DNA from: Dicaeum eximium
Lineage: Eukaryota > Chordata > Aves > Passeriformes > Dicaeidae
Length of the DNA stretch: 64,000 nucleotides
Direction of reading: 5' to 3'
NCBI GenBank assembly: GCA_013396995.1
Contig: VWZP01005794.1
Coordinates: forward strand, 1,809,355 to 1,873,354
Shown here: positions 12,501 through 25,194 of the stretch, in pieces
Layout of the letters: each line of letters starts with the position of its first letter
Position numbering within the stretch: the stretch's first letter is position 1
Made by a program: the position numbers and the translations under genes
The notes under the pieces: model-generated
Seen by the model: the letters and a program-made list of their open reading frames with translations, nothing else
What the model was told of the DNA's origin: nothing
Database searches by the model: none

Positions 12501-12610
12501 GAAACTGAGCATTAAATCCCTTTCGTCGGTGATTGCTATCAGATGTAAAATGGAGTCGTAACCAGTTCTTACTGCTGATAACTGGAGAAGGTAGATTCAT
12601 ACCACTCAAC
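12498..12610 (-). CDS. CSMD1: CSMD1 internal exon, C-terminal part of CUB domain 2
   Basis: CSMD1 is a very large single-pass membrane protein built of CUB and Sushi domains, implicated in complement control and neuronal function. Read on the minus strand, the exon has a pyrimidine-rich tract and CAG acceptor (12611-12620), then one base finishing a codon, 37 whole codons, one further base, and a donor reading CAAG/GTAGGA (12492-12501). The peptide begins LSGMNLPSPVISS and continues KNWLRLHFTSDSNHRRKGF, then ends NAQFQ. This is the conserved end of a CUB domain, with the WLRLHF strand and the SD..H..KGF motif. From memory it matches human CSMD1 CUB 2 almost exactly. The split codons fit the known flanking residues: TG|G for Trp before it and G|TG for Val after it. 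The open frame continues past the donor, but that part is intron. CSMD2 and CSMD3 are the alternatives and look less similar. Confidence 0.93.
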
Positions 12611-12640
12611 CTGGAAAAAGAAAAGAAATCTAATATTAAA
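12611..12640 (-). promoter_or_regulatory. Splice acceptor and polypyrimidine tract of the CSMD1 exon
   Basis: On the minus strand a run dominated by T and C ends in TTTTTCCAG directly before the first exon base at 12610. A T- and A-rich stretch just upstream could hold the branch point. The acceptor sets the exon start and gives a phase-2 junction. Confidence 0.85.
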
Positions 12641-15600
12641 AAAATTTAATTTGTACACCACTTAAAAGAGAACCGCCCCCCCAAATCTGAAAATATATTA
12701 GAATACAATGATTCGCTGTCATCTAATCTCAATGTATTACTAGTTAAGTAACTATTACGTTGAGAGAAATATGAGGGTTTTTTTTTCTCATTACAGCTAT
12801 CAATTTCATGATTAAAACTTATATTTCCAAACTATTTCTTCATCAATTAAAGAAGAAAAGCAGTCTTGTGAGAATGTGTGCATGCAAGAGTAGGTGTGCA
12901 TGCACATGTCAAAACATTCAGCAAAAAATAAGCCTATTCAGTTATGACAAGACCTCATCATCTGACTCCCTGCTGTGGTAGTTACCTCACAGGAAGTCAA
13001 ATCTCAAGTATTAAGAAGTGTTAAATAAGGGTTATGGATGCTATCTAATTTTAAGTTTGGGTGGTAAATTATTGGTACATAACTATGCTTATAGAACTTA
13101 TATTGTGTATATTAAGTCCAACCCACATTTAATTTAAAAAAAAAAAAAGAAGTCTAAGCACAACTGAATGCAGGCTACCTAACTTGCATTAACTGTGGAT
13201 ATGAAGGAAGTGCACAAAGAATTTTTCCAATACAGACAACAGTCCCTTGGACCACACTGGATTATTCCATTGTCATTCATTACACTACACCACTTCTTAA
13301 TGAAGTAGCTACCACAGAGAACCTAATATGATGTAAATTCATGTCATATTTTTGCCAGATGGTAAACTTTTTTTTTTTGTTTTGCATGACCATGCTCCAG
13401 ATTTCAAATTTTTATCCTTTTTTTTCTGAATAACTCTGGAGAACTACACAAAATTAAGTTTCTCCTTTTCAAAAATGTTGATTACTTGAAACAAAATTCA
13501 AACTAATGAATACAAGAAATTCTCAGCTAAGATATTATCTGCGTGAGGGTAGATTTCCCAGTACTAGAGTAGACACAGTACATATTTTTGGAGCTAACTG
13601 ACCAAACTGAAATAGGTTTTAGTCTCCCTCCAAAATTAATCAATATAGTGAAATAGATGCCTTTTTCATCATAGTATGAGAGGTCAGATTTTCATTAAAT
13701 ATTCCAGATTACTAGGAAACTCATCATGTTAAGAAATTATGACAGAAGTCTAGTTGGAACCATGGCTGAATCCCTTTCTCTTCTGCAGGAGAACATGACC
13801 AACATATTGAAATATAGACATTCTTAATGAATGTTTTTTTCCTACTTAGGACATGCAAACTACATCAGAGAAATTTCACTTTATTTATAATCTCATTTTC
13901 TTTATCTACCTGTTAACAACATAAGGGAAAACCAAATCCTACTTTAAAACAGTTTTGATTGAAACAAAGGGTTGGTCTTTTACAAGAAGATTTACATGCT
14001 TTACTTTAGACATGGCATTCAATAGTTCTCAAAGGTGTGGGTTAAAACATTCATACCTATACATTTTCTATATCTTGTTCAGATGGACTTTTATGCTTTA
14101 TATACTTTCAGACACACTTTAGACCATTTTAGAGCACCACTTTAAATATTTCTAACTCCAAACTGGCCTTTTCTGTTTCAAATCTACTTAGAATTTGGGT
14201 ATACCTGTAGAAAGTACTGTGATATAACTAAAAGGAAAAGAAAAAACAAAATCATATGTGGAATTCAGAATATGTCTTTGCTAGTAACTCTTAGCTATTG
14301 ACAAAACGTATGGTAAATCTAAAAGTTTTTATTATACATAGGCTGTATTTCATATCACTGAACTGATAATTAATTTGCCCAAGTACATAAAATTACATTC
14401 TAGAAACATGTTTTAGGGGTTGGTTTTATTTTAAAAAAGAAATATACAAGTAGTAACATCCTATCTTGTATATCCAGAGCTCTGAATTTCAAAGCTCGCA
14501 AAACTCTAGGCTGAAATATTAAACTGTGATATGAATTTCATGGTACATTAAATGAACATCATTATAAAAGCATGTTCAGAGCAGATCTTTCCTTAGTTAC
14601 ATATCTAATTAACAGATATTTCCCAGACATACAATACACAAGGTATTTTCATGTCTGTGTGAACCCTGCAAGGTTCTAAACAGTCTCAAATCTCCCCATG
14701 ATACTATGAAACATAATATGAAAATGACACTGACAGAGTATTTTATACAATCTATTTTAGCAGACCTCTAATTTAGCTGCATGATTTCTTTCATACTGAA
14801 CTCTAGGTAGGAATATGTTCTTTTAAAGCAATGCTGCTGTATTTTAGTTGGAGAAAGTGAGAAAGAGTAAAAAATCTTAGTGTTTCTTGGAAGAAAATTA
14901 TAACCAATATGTGGCACAGTGGTGTTTTTTTCTGTAAAGTTTTAAAAAAAATCTTCACTATAGTACACAAATTGAAAAAAAAAAAAAAAAACAAAAACAA
15001 AACAAACAACAAATTCTGGCAGTGTTAGCTGGGAATCCTGTGGTTGACATGCGGACATCAAAAGTGATGCCCCCACACAAAGTACTTCACTCTATAGCAT
15101 TCATCTTGTGTAGATGGCACTTCCTATGGAAAATTTCAGTGTTTCCAATAATGGCAGATCCAAAAGTTTGTGGATACAGTATAAAATTCCTCTTTACATG
15201 TTAATTGATCATTTTTGTGGAATTTCTGACAGATTGGCAACCAAAGCTGTGTGTGGAAGAGAGAGGTAGACATGGTTACCAATGAAAGTGGCAGATCATC
15301 ACCTGAATTGGTACAGCAGGCAGATCTGTACCTCACACAGAAGCTGATATTATATGAAACTGGGGTTTTTTTCCATCTTACTTATCTCTAGGTGGTTTTT
15401 GATTGTTTGTTTGTTCATTTTTTAAATCATGGAATAGGAGACAAATAAACTATTTCCATCACACAGCAAATATCAAAATTAAACAAAAGAAAATTAACAA
15501 CATTATGTGTGTTCCTCAGAGAAAAGTAAAAATCAGTAATGTCAAGGAGAGTTAGATTCCAGTCCCACAAACTGGAATATTACACCTACAGCAAAAGACA

Positions 15601-16059
15601 CAACATGGGGGAGGGGTCTCTAGAACACATGTTCGTTTTCTTTTCTGGTATACAAAATGCAAGTCCATGGCCAGAGGATGTGCTTTCAACTTAGCAGCTC
15701 TAGTTCACCAGTAGAGAGGCTGGACACCACTGCTCAAGAGATTCCCGAGGTGACATTCTCCAGATGGAATGATCCCTCCCAGTCCCACACACAATTTCCT
15801 CTGAGCCTGACCAGCTGAGAGATGCATCATGTGCCACAATTTGTGACTTAGTGCCCAAACGTGTGCTGGTGTTACCGCATGTGCTTTCTGCGACTCAGTG
15901 CAGCCTTTACTGTTACATGCTACCTTTATATATTAGTTGAATATTTACAGAAAACAAGCAGTTTGGTTATGTTCATATTAGTAAATTGAACAGTAGCACT
16001 TCATATAGATTTCTGCTTAAGAGTCTACACTATTTAAGTTTAGAACAACAGAAAATAAT
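12641..16059. other. Intronic sequence without recognised genes
   Basis: AT-rich. Contains T-runs near 12778-12787 and 13369-13378, and a 17-base A-run at 14975-14991 followed by an A-rich tail to about 15012. The segment 15600-15900 is richer in GC but matches no family I know. Confidence 0.5.
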
Positions 16060-16282
16060 GGAATCTTGGAATCATAGAAGGGTTTGGGTTGGACGGGACT
16101 TTAAAGATCATCTGGTTGCAACCACCTGCCATAGGCAAGGACACCTTTCACTAGACCAGGCTGCTCTGGTCTAAAACCAATCCAATCTGACCGTGAACAC
16201 TCCAAGGCATGGAGCCTCCACAGCTTCTCTGGGCATCCTGTTCCAGTGCCTCACCACACTCATATTGAAGCTATTCTGCCAT
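16060..16282 (-). mobile_element. CR1 LINE 3' fragment, minus strand
   Basis: The plus strand reads the reverse complement of a CR1 end: the AATCATAGAAG octamer tail, GGTTTGGGTTGGACGGGAC, AAGATCATCTGG, CCTGCCATAGGCAAGGACACC, ACTAGACCAGGCTGCTC, and TTCCAGTGCCTCACCACACTC. The element is sense relative to CSMD1 transcription. It is truncated after about 220 bp. Confidence 0.95.
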
Positions 16283-18324
16283 GACTGATGTCTGCTCCCT
16301 TGATCCTCATGGGATCAATGTAGGCAGCAGTGCAAACCACAGGGTCTCAACAGGCACTGGGAATGTGCCCAACCTTCTGAGATGCTCAGGAAATACTAAC
16401 AGGCAGGACTTGTGCTGGTAAGGTTGCTACAAAAGCAAAGGTGCAACTAAAGCAAAGTTGACTTTCTTTCAAATGCATATGCATAGTATTAGTATTCATT
16501 CCTGTTGCATATGAATACATGTAGAGTAATTTTAGCTCAGATCAGGTGTTGAATCTAAAATCAGATGGAGGCTTAGAACTACTCTGCATCAGGCAAAGTA
16601 TTCATATTTCTTAATATCAAAGTTCTCCATAAAACATTTCATGCTTTGATCTCTATTAGAGATTACTCCAATGCTGTCTAAAAAGAATATTGAAAGTTTC
16701 TTTCTTTGTTCCTTTTAGCTGAAAACACCTATTGTATAGGAAGTAATAGAAAAGAAATTAAATTCCTCAGTTATGTTTGAATTCTGCCTCTATTATGAAA
16801 AATGTAAAGCATTTTTTAAGCTGATTTTAAGGCCTAGCACAGATAGTATTAAAAATCTGCCCTATCCTAGGATAGAAGCAATATCTAATCTAAATTACCT
16901 AGATCAAGTTGTTCAAAAACAAACACATACATATGTTTAAATAACATTATTTTTGTATTTCCTGGAAGTAGCTAGTTTGACTTGCCGAGTGTTGAGTTTT
17001 CATCTCCCATACTGATGGCAGCCAGGACTTTATTTTCTCAGATCAGGGGTTAAAACTTCAAGTGTCTTACAATAACATTGTAAGATAATGTATTTACCTG
17101 AGGGCTTAGAATGAGAATTGCACATGGAACCTAAAATCTCTAATTTCTGCATGCTAGATGTTGCACTGTGCTCTATGGAACAAGACAGACTTGGAGGGAA
17201 TTCCTGTTCCTGTTCCAGCATCATAAAGAATTAAAGGGCCAGGTTTTGAGAGCTTTATAGTTATATTTGTATCATACTTCACCTCTGCTGGCAAACACTG
17301 CCTCTTACAAGAAATAATGAGAAATAATTAAACAACCCCAGCTATTCTCCTTCTAAATCTGAGGCAGCCAGGCTGCTGCAGGATCAGAGACAGCAGAGGA
17401 AACTCTCTTTCCACTGATCATTGTGAGCCGCAGGCAAAGTTTTTCATGTTATACTACTTCAAGTGATGTTTTAATTTCTATTCTTATTCCATCATTTCCT
17501 CGCACACACACTAGTCTACTGTTTATGCAAGTAACAAGACATTCTGTTTCCACCCAGGCTTGAAGGAGTAATGTTTTCCTTATGTCAGATATAGAAGCAG
17601 AACGTCCTTTGAAGTCTATTGCATTACCAAGAGATTGTGATATGCTTTATCAAAATTATTACTAACAGGATTGTCACTGAAATATTTTTTTCTCTAGTTA
17701 AGATTTTCCAGTAGTTGTTGTTTGACCCAAATTCAGGTATAACAAAACTATTTTACATTTAATTAGGAGAACTAATCTAGAGAGGTGTAATTTTAGCTTT
17801 GAACTGGGATCTGTTAATAAAATAAAATAATTATTGCTTTTGTCTGAAGAAATAAACCTAATCTTGTTTCTTTTACAAGGTTCTTGAAATTGTTTTGATT
17901 CTTTTGATAACAAGCAGATAATCTTATAAACCTACTGACACTTCAGTTTTATGAAAATGCAGGAAATAGAGTGGGTTCTGTCAATCCATCTACCCTTATC
18001 CTTCTAATTTAGCTACTTTCCCCATTTTGGACTAAGCCAACTATCTACATAGTTGAAGTAATATTATTCGTTAAAAAATACAGTAAAATAGAATAAAATT
18101 AATTGAATTGAGTCTAAACAAAATAAATTCAAAATTACACACTCTGTAAGGACTAGTTCAGATTTTAAAAAAAACCAAAACACAGAAGCATTCCAACAAA
18201 ATCTATCATGCATCAGTTTTGAATACTCCTGCTATTTCTTTATTCACTTAACCACAGAAGTATTTTTGTTCTCTAGAATGTGTTTGTTTATTTATTTATT
18301 TATTTTGAAAATAGTGTAAAATAT
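16283..18324. other. Intronic sequence, unique
   Basis: No gene or known repeat seen, apart from a (TTTA)n microsatellite at 18287-18305. Confidence 0.5.
18287..18305. repeat. (TTTA)n microsatellite
   Basis: About four and a half TTTA units lie some 20 bases before the LTR at 18325. Likely polymorphic but short. Confidence 0.85.
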
Positions 18325-18783
18325 TGTCATGGTTTAGGACTGGTATTCCCCAATTTAGTCCTCCCACCAAGACTCCAAACCACACTACTTCTCACTCGCT
18401 CCTCCCTTCTCCTTCCCTTCCCACATGGGATGGAGTTGAGAACTGGAGACACAAAATGTGGAGATCATGTGTTGAAATAAAAACAATTTACTGAAAACAG
18501 CAATTAAATAGGAACAGTAACAGCAACAATAGTAGCAGCAAAAGTATACAAAAAGGAGGGTGATTCATATACAAAATGCTCACGGGGACCCAAAGACAAT
18601 GAACAACGGCAGACGATGCCAACATATTTTTCATCCAGAAGCCATGTTCTTCTTTTTGGAAGTCAGAGTCCCTTACCTCTGTCCTCAGCAATGCCCTGTG
18701 GTACAGAATTACCTCATTGACATGCCCACAGCCATGCCCCCTCCTATTACTGCAAAAAAATTAGCTCTGTCCTGGCTGAAACA
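18325..18783 (-). mobile_element. Solo ERV LTR, minus strand, apparently full length
   Basis: On the minus strand it starts TGTTTCAGCCAGGACAGAGC and ends AGTCCTAAACCATGACA, so it has the canonical TG...CA ends and is about 459 bp long. This is a family I recognise from bird genomes. The 3' part has GTTGCTGTTACTGTTCC followed by CAGTAAATTG, also found in the LTR at 49266-50164. The likely poly(A) signal is the variant AGTAAA (18487-18492) rather than AATAAA. No internal retroviral sequence lies on either side. Target-site duplications are not recognisable, suggesting age. It is in the sense orientation relative to CSMD1. Confidence 0.88.
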
Positions 18784-19618
18784 AGGATGAATATTTAATG
18801 AGTTTCCATGAAAGGTCTCTGGGTTAGGAAATGAAGAAAGAAAACTGTACCCTAATTTTCAGCTGAGACCAATCTTCCATTTTGCAATCCTCTCAGCTTA
18901 AATATTTCTATGAGCATGCCTTTAGATACAGGTCCAAACAAGAACTTTCAAGGATAATCAGTCATTAATTGACAAAATAACGTGAGTTAGTTTTTCAAGG
19001 CATAAAGTATGATTATTGCAGCAAATAAATGAAGACCATGTCTATGCATGTCTGTATATATAGTCTCTATTATCTATATGTAAATATTTTTATTTAGTGT
19101 AGATATATTAAAAAAGAATATTAGAGGTTTATTACCTCAAACTCGGATGGCCAAGGCTGTATCAGGTATTAACCTAGAGCAAGTAATGAGCTGCATTAGC
19201 TGTAAGTAAATGTGTAGCTTTGCAAGCTATGTTAGAGGGTTTGACACTGAAACATGCACACTATGGCTGCAATTTTGCAGACATCAGATGCTCTGACAAG
19301 CACCTGCTGCCTAAAAGAAGTGCGATGTCATTTTACGTTCCTCCTCCTCCTGCATTTACTAGTCCTTCCTTAATCCTTTGCTTCTGTATTGCCCTTCCTT
19401 ACATGTATCAGCTTGGATTCTTGCTGGGATTTTTGTGATCTTATTTAAAGACTTTAATGGAAGAAAATTATCCTCTCCTCCCCAATCCCCCCAGGTGAGA
19501 CATCGGTGTGCCATTTTAGTGAATTAAATTGCTCATGGAAAAGAGAAACGAATCAGAGCTGGCACAAATTCAGTGTCAGGAACATAGGAAAAGCAAAGCG
19601 AAATGGAGCTGGAGGTCA

Positions 19619-19642
19619 CTTCCTTTCCTTGGGGAAAGGAAG
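19619..19642. repeat. Perfect inverted repeat, 10-bp stem with 4-base loop
   Basis: CTTCCTTTCC (19619-19628) pairs with GGAAAGGAAG (19633-19642) around TTGG. It is a purine/pyrimidine-segregated hairpin in otherwise unique sequence. Function unknown. Confidence 0.85.
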
Positions 19643-20185
19643 AATTTATAGATTAATATAAATTAGGGAACAACTCAAGAAAATATAAGAGGGGATAGAT
19701 AGCCTAACAATTTAGACTATTTACAATACCAATGAAGTGAAACAACACTTATTATGTAAGATATACTTATTATTATGAATACTTATTATTGAGACCAGGT
19801 TATTTCTTAAATAAGAACTATCAGTTTAACATGAAAAGTGTAAATCCTCTCTTATTTATACAGTATTTGAAATAAGAGACTATTTGTAACAGCTACATAA
19901 TCTACAAGGAAAGGGTTCAGAAGTGGGGAGAAGTAGACAGGCAGTGTGAGGTGTTTCTGATTTAAAGTAATTAAACCCAGCATGATTTTTCTTTATTTCC
20001 TTAACCATGAGTTGTTATACTGGATGTTGTGAATAAATACTTTGTTTGCATTGCACCTTATTACCACTTGAGACAAGAATGGTTTCAAATCAATGGATAT
20101 GGTTTTGGATGAGCTTTTTTTCACCCTATCTTTAAGACATAGCAGGACCTTAGCAAATCTTAGCTTGCTAAGTATCCCTGGAAGC

Positions 20186-20208
20186 TCTCCTGAGAATTGT
20201 TCAGGAGA
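20186..20208. repeat. Inverted repeat, 8-bp stem with 7-base loop
   Basis: TCTCCTGA (20186-20193) is complementary to TCAGGAGA (20201-20208). Short enough to be chance. Confidence 0.7.
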
Positions 20209-22508
20209 ACTGGATATGTCCCTGGGAAGCTTAATGAGACTGTAGAGCTGTTTTCAGGTGAGTCAGGAAAACTAATGACTAATAGTAATACAGAAGGGCC
20301 TCACTACAAAGGAAAAAAATTGACAAACATGTAAAGTCCTGATGGACCACAAGGAGTTTGCCAAAGAATTTTATATCAAATATTTATGTCAGTCTGGGCG
20401 TAAGAAAACAACTCAAATGAAGCATAGAACTGATGAGTATAAAAAGGATGAAAGAAAAGAAAGCACAGATGAATAAGGGAGTAAGTCCAAGAATAAGGTT
20501 TTACCATGATATTGTCAATTTCAATGATTCAGATACTTTCACCTGAGTAGTCTAAAAATGCAATATTTTTTTTATTTGCTGTTATCCTTCACATTGAGAG
20601 CAGAAGGTTTGTTAATAAATGAAAGCATGGAATGAAAGTTCCTCTTCAAAATTAAATAACCCAACAATAAATAAAATACAATGTTCCATAACTGTTTTAT
20701 GTGGCATTACTGAGTAGTTATTACATTCATTAAGCTCATTACTAACTTCATTGTATTATAAACACTGTCCAGTAAACATTTTAGATGTATATTTCATATT
20801 GAATGATTCTTAACGAAAAAAAAAAAAAAAGAGGACTACTTTGCCTGTGATAATTAATTTTGAAAATTTTATGTAGTCATTATAGAAAATTTTGAATCTG
20901 ACAAAATATTGCTTACTCACTTTGTTTCCTTCTCATGGCACTTATTAACAGTTATATTGGAACAGGCTGACAGCTTATTTAAAACCAAATTAGTATAACA
21001 ATATAAAATTCTTTAAGGCCATATCTTTTCCTTTCCCTTAAATAAACAAAGTTTTAAGTGATAAGGCCACAGCCAGACAGGTAAAAATGGAAATGTAAGC
21101 AGAAATTTTATATATTTCCTAAAAACATATTCAAATCATACCACCCAAAGATATAGCTTATGTTCTTTATGTTGTCTCAGCAGTCTACATGTAAGCTTAA
21201 AAGCCCTTTGGCCCAGTGAAATGAGCAGAGATAAGACTTCATCTTATCTAAGTTCAGTTGTTGGCAGTGAGCAGTCTCCATCTGTGAGAAGTTCCTTTTA
21301 TATACAATGGAGAAAAGTATTTTGGGAGTACATATCATCTGAGGTATTTTAGACTTCCACATTAGTCTGAAATTAATCTCACCTTGGATGTAAGAGCTAT
21401 GGTGAGAGATCAGTAAGTATCAACATCTGAGCATCATCCAAGGTATATAAATGCTATTATAGTTCAGCTTATGGGACATGACATGACTCAGAAGGGAATT
21501 TATTCTCCAAAGGCAAAATTTGTGCACAAAAGTATCCAGCCTCTTGTGTGTATTTTGACATACTTCACGCTGCATGTGATAGTTGCACATACTTTGTATT
21601 TGGGTAGAGGTTAAAGCCAAAGGCAAGAGCTTTTTATGTTTTGTAACTAGTGTTTGGAAAAGAGTTTTATTAAGAACATCTGTTGATTCAACAGTGATAG
21701 CAAACACTTTTCTTGATTACTGTTGTAATATTTAAGAAACATCATATGGACAATATTCCATGGCACTCTGAATATTGTTCCTTCGGAAGATTATTACCGC
21801 TCTCAAGCTGATGAATAAAAGAAAAATAAATCCTTATATGTCTAGGGTTCTTTCTGATATATGGATTTCATTGTCCAGTAAAACTGGAACATTAAGTTCT
21901 AAGACACCACAATCATTTAGATTTTATTGTTTAATACAGTGATATTCCACCCAGCCCCTGAGTTCTGCAAGCCACTTTTCTATAGTGTTCAAGGAGTTCT
22001 ACGTCCAGGGCCAGAGAAGATATGTGTCAGGTCCTGAGGTTAAAATGGCAGCTATCTTGAAGGGAAACAAAAATTTAAAACAAGCTCACAACTGAACAAA
22101 TATGAAACTAAATTGAAGGCATTTTTACTGCTACAAAAATATAGTAATTGAGTACGTCAGAGATAAAATTCTGCTTTAAAAGTTCTTCCATGGATGAGTG
22201 TAATTATTAATAGCTGAAATGATAAAATGTAGGTCTTACAGGACACACAGTTTTCTGTTTATGAGAACTGCACTTACAGTGTTTTTACTGCAATTATTCT
22301 GACAGGCATTTTTGTTAACATTCTGAAAACTCCACATTTTTTACTGTGTTCCCTGTATTGTTTTACTGTATTAATCCCTTAACAAATTCGTGTCCCATAC
22401 AGAGAAAACCTTAAATTCTTCAATAAAATTCAGAAACTGCTCATCTAAACAGGAATTCCCAATTTTTATATTTTTTATTTCAGTGCTGGTTTTGCATTAA
22501 TTTATATT

Positions 22509-24070
22509 TGGTGAGGAGAGAAAGAGCCAACCACAGGAGTGATTTTTCTGAGAGGAGCTGTTAAGAACTGCCTCCATGCCTCCATACCAGGCAAAAACCA
22601 GTTGCTGGCTGGCTTTGAGAACAGGCATGCTGATAAGCCAATTAAAGAGCTGAACACGCCTTTGTGACATTCACATTTTAAACCGAACAAGCCCAGGAAG
22701 CTCCCTCTTTCTTCCAGCCTCAAACAGGTAATGAGATGTGGCCCGGGCCAGGCCCGCTCCGCCGCGGCCCACGTGGCCCGGCAGGGGCTGGGCCGAGCCC
22801 CAGTGGCTGCTGGGCAGGGGAGGCCATCGGCCGCTGAGTCTCAGCCTGGCTGCTGAGGTCCTGGCCCTCTTCCCTTCACACCTGGAGGCAGCTCTGCAGC
22901 CCACACAGAAAGCAGCTCCATGGCTGGAATTGAACACAGCAGGGACCAGAAAACAGCCATGCGGCCTGAGCGGCCGCCACCATTCTGGCCCAGGCACCCT
23001 GAGATTCTGACACAGCCCCTCCAGCGCAGCCTGAAAATCCATCACTGTGAGTGCTCCGGCCACCATCCAGCAGAAATCACATGGACCATACGCAGGCCTG
23101 GGCAAGATTTTCAGCACTTTCAGCACTGTGAAACCCTCCAAAACAGATGAGACTTGCAGATGCCAATCCTCTTTTGAGTGAGAGAAAAGACAGAGTGAAG
23201 ACACGTAGAGAAACATGAAGACATCAAGGTCAGTAAAGAAGGAGTCAAGTCCCAGATAGGAGGAGAATGAGGAGCTGCCTTTGTCTTAGGCTGAAATTCT
23301 TTTAGTAAGGTCATGGTGATGGACTGTGATACCCTGGAATATCCCTTTAATTCATTAAAAAAAAACATGGGGGGGATGTACAGTGTTCAAACCGTAGACA
23401 TGAGCAAAAGCATCCATACTGAGGCAAGAAGATGTTGAAGTAGCTGTGATCCAAATGAGAAGCTTGAACAGAGAGAGATAAGAGTGGTGAAGACCCTTTG
23501 CCCCCAGGGAAAGAAAAACTGCTCCCCGAGATGAAGATTATTTCAGATATAGATAAAGATGACCTTTGCTTTTGAATACCTGGTCCTTAAAATAGTACCC
23601 CATAAGTTTAACATGGCCCATGAACACAGCTGTGGGAAAGCTGGAAAAGATAGGAGGGACTTTACGATTGCAGATTTCCAGGCAGCTGCTATTCATGGAA
23701 ATTAAAAGCCACAAGAGAACCACTTCTTATGGAAAAGTCTCCATAGTGTGGCAAGAGAGACTCCTCTCCCTAAGAGAACTGAGGAAAGACTATTCTAAAG
23801 TGGTAAGCTGAATGAAAATACCAAATCTGTCTCTTCATGTTTTCAGTGGGAAAAGGAAAGAAAAGTTTGGGAGAGGAGAAGTGTTCTGAAGGTTTATTCT
23901 GATTTCTCTTTTTTTTTTTTTTTAAGGTCTGTTAATAAACTTTTCTTTTCTCATACCCTTCAAAGTTTGAGCCTGCTTTGCTCCTTCTCCTAAGCCCTGT
24001 CTCACAGCAGAAAATTAATAAATAATTTTAGTAGGGGCACTGGCGTTTGACCAGCATTAGACCTACTACA
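22509..24070 (+). mobile_element. Long (about 1.5 kb) avian ERV LTR, solo
   Basis: The element begins with GGTGAGGAGAGAAAGAGCC and runs through a strongly GC-rich core (about 22738-23100) containing CCGAGCCCCAGTGGCTGCTG and GGCCATCGGCCGCTGAGTCT. It continues with a GA-rich middle (AAGGAGTCAAGTCCCAGA, GGTCATGGTGATGGACTGTG) and ends in a T-tract, AATAAA (23934-23939), GCCTGCTTTGCTCCTTCTCC and a terminal CCTACTACA. I recognise this order from a long avian LTR family. The 181-codon minus-strand frame at 22671-23216 and the frames opposite it are by-products of the GC-rich core, not genes. No target duplication or adjoining viral genes were seen. Confidence 0.82.
23934..23939 (+). terminator. Poly(A) signal of the long LTR
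   Basis: AATAAA lies directly after a 15-base T-tract (23909-23923) and about 130 bp before the LTR end, as expected at the R region of a retroviral LTR. It is antisense to CSMD1, so it should not truncate that transcript. Confidence 0.7.
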
Positions 24071-25194
24071 TTTTTTTTACCTTCAGTTATTGTGAATTAC
24101 TAGTAGAGGATTAAAATCTAACAAGCTGCAACACAAAAAGCAGAGGTATGAATCAATAGCCAGTAACCATCAACTTTTTTATAACAGTTCTGGAAAAACT
24201 CACTTAAATGATATAAAAACAATATCCATGGCAGATTTTTTAGGTACATCAAAGTATTCAATAAGGCATTTTTACGTAGATCAGGTATCCAGTATACTTC
24301 TGGGTTGAGAAAGACTGTTCTGTGGTGCTCTATATTTCATTTGTGGTTGCTACTCTAAGATTTTCAAAATAAATTAAAATGAATATACAAATATAATTAA
24401 TTGAAAAATGTTTCTCCATTCTGTGCAATTAATTTAATTTCATTACTTTAGTAACTGTTCTGCATTATATATTTTATATTGGATGAGTTGTTCTGTTTTT
24501 GTTTTAATGAAAGGCTTCAAATATCCCATTTGGCTGTGTTATAAAATAACTAATGGAAAACAGAAATCCAGGGGAAAAAACCTAATTTAAAAAGTCATTG
24601 GAAATAATATTTCAGGATTTTTTTTCTTAAGCTTATATTTGCAGAAATTACATTGTCTGTTCTGACTAAGAAAAACCTCCACAGATCTCTTTATTTAAAA
24701 CCTCAGTCCAAACATGGGGATGTTTAGCAGGCGTCTCTAAAAGATGACTTACAGAGAGAATATTTTTAAGGGCTCCTTTAGACTGTGCCTTTCTGCAGTG
24801 ACTGTTGGGAATGAGTTAATCTGTCTGACATGTTAGAAAATAACAAATAAAGAAAACAATTGTTTCTTTATCTTCTTTTATGATTCTCTATTATTAATCA
24901 CTTAGATCATAAATCAATGAAATCCTGTTATCTTACAATAAACTATATCTGGTAAAAGAAAAAAACACTGGTTCCCAGTTGCAGACTGGAGGGAAAAGGA
25001 GCTGCTAATAGACAGAATTGCAGGTCTTCCAGGGATGCAGCTTACTTTAGTTTCTTGGAAACAAAAACAAACAAAAAAATCCCAAAAAACTACCACCACC
25101 AGAAAAAAAAAATCTTCATGCATTTCCTTCTAAAAACTTTATCAGACTTCAACCAGATCTGGGCCCCCTGGCATAAGAAAGTCATAAACCAGTT
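24071..25194. other. Intronic sequence, unique
   Basis: AT-rich, with no recognised elements. Confidence 0.5.

Larger units (their letters stand above)
18784..22508. other. Intronic sequence without recognised genes
   Basis: AT-rich. Contains an A-run (20817-20830), the hairpins at 19619-19642 and 20186-20208, and no recognised repeat or exon. Confidence 0.5.

Noticed and set aside
14975..15012. A-run as the tail of a processed pseudogene
   Set aside because: No gene-like sequence precedes it, and CR1 machinery in birds rarely makes poly(A) retrocopies. The other A-runs in the window were rejected for the same reason.
22671..23216. 181-codon minus-strand open frame
   Set aside because: It lies inside the GC-rich core of a retroviral LTR. 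GC-rich, stop-poor sequence gives long frames on both strands here, and the predicted protein has no domain.
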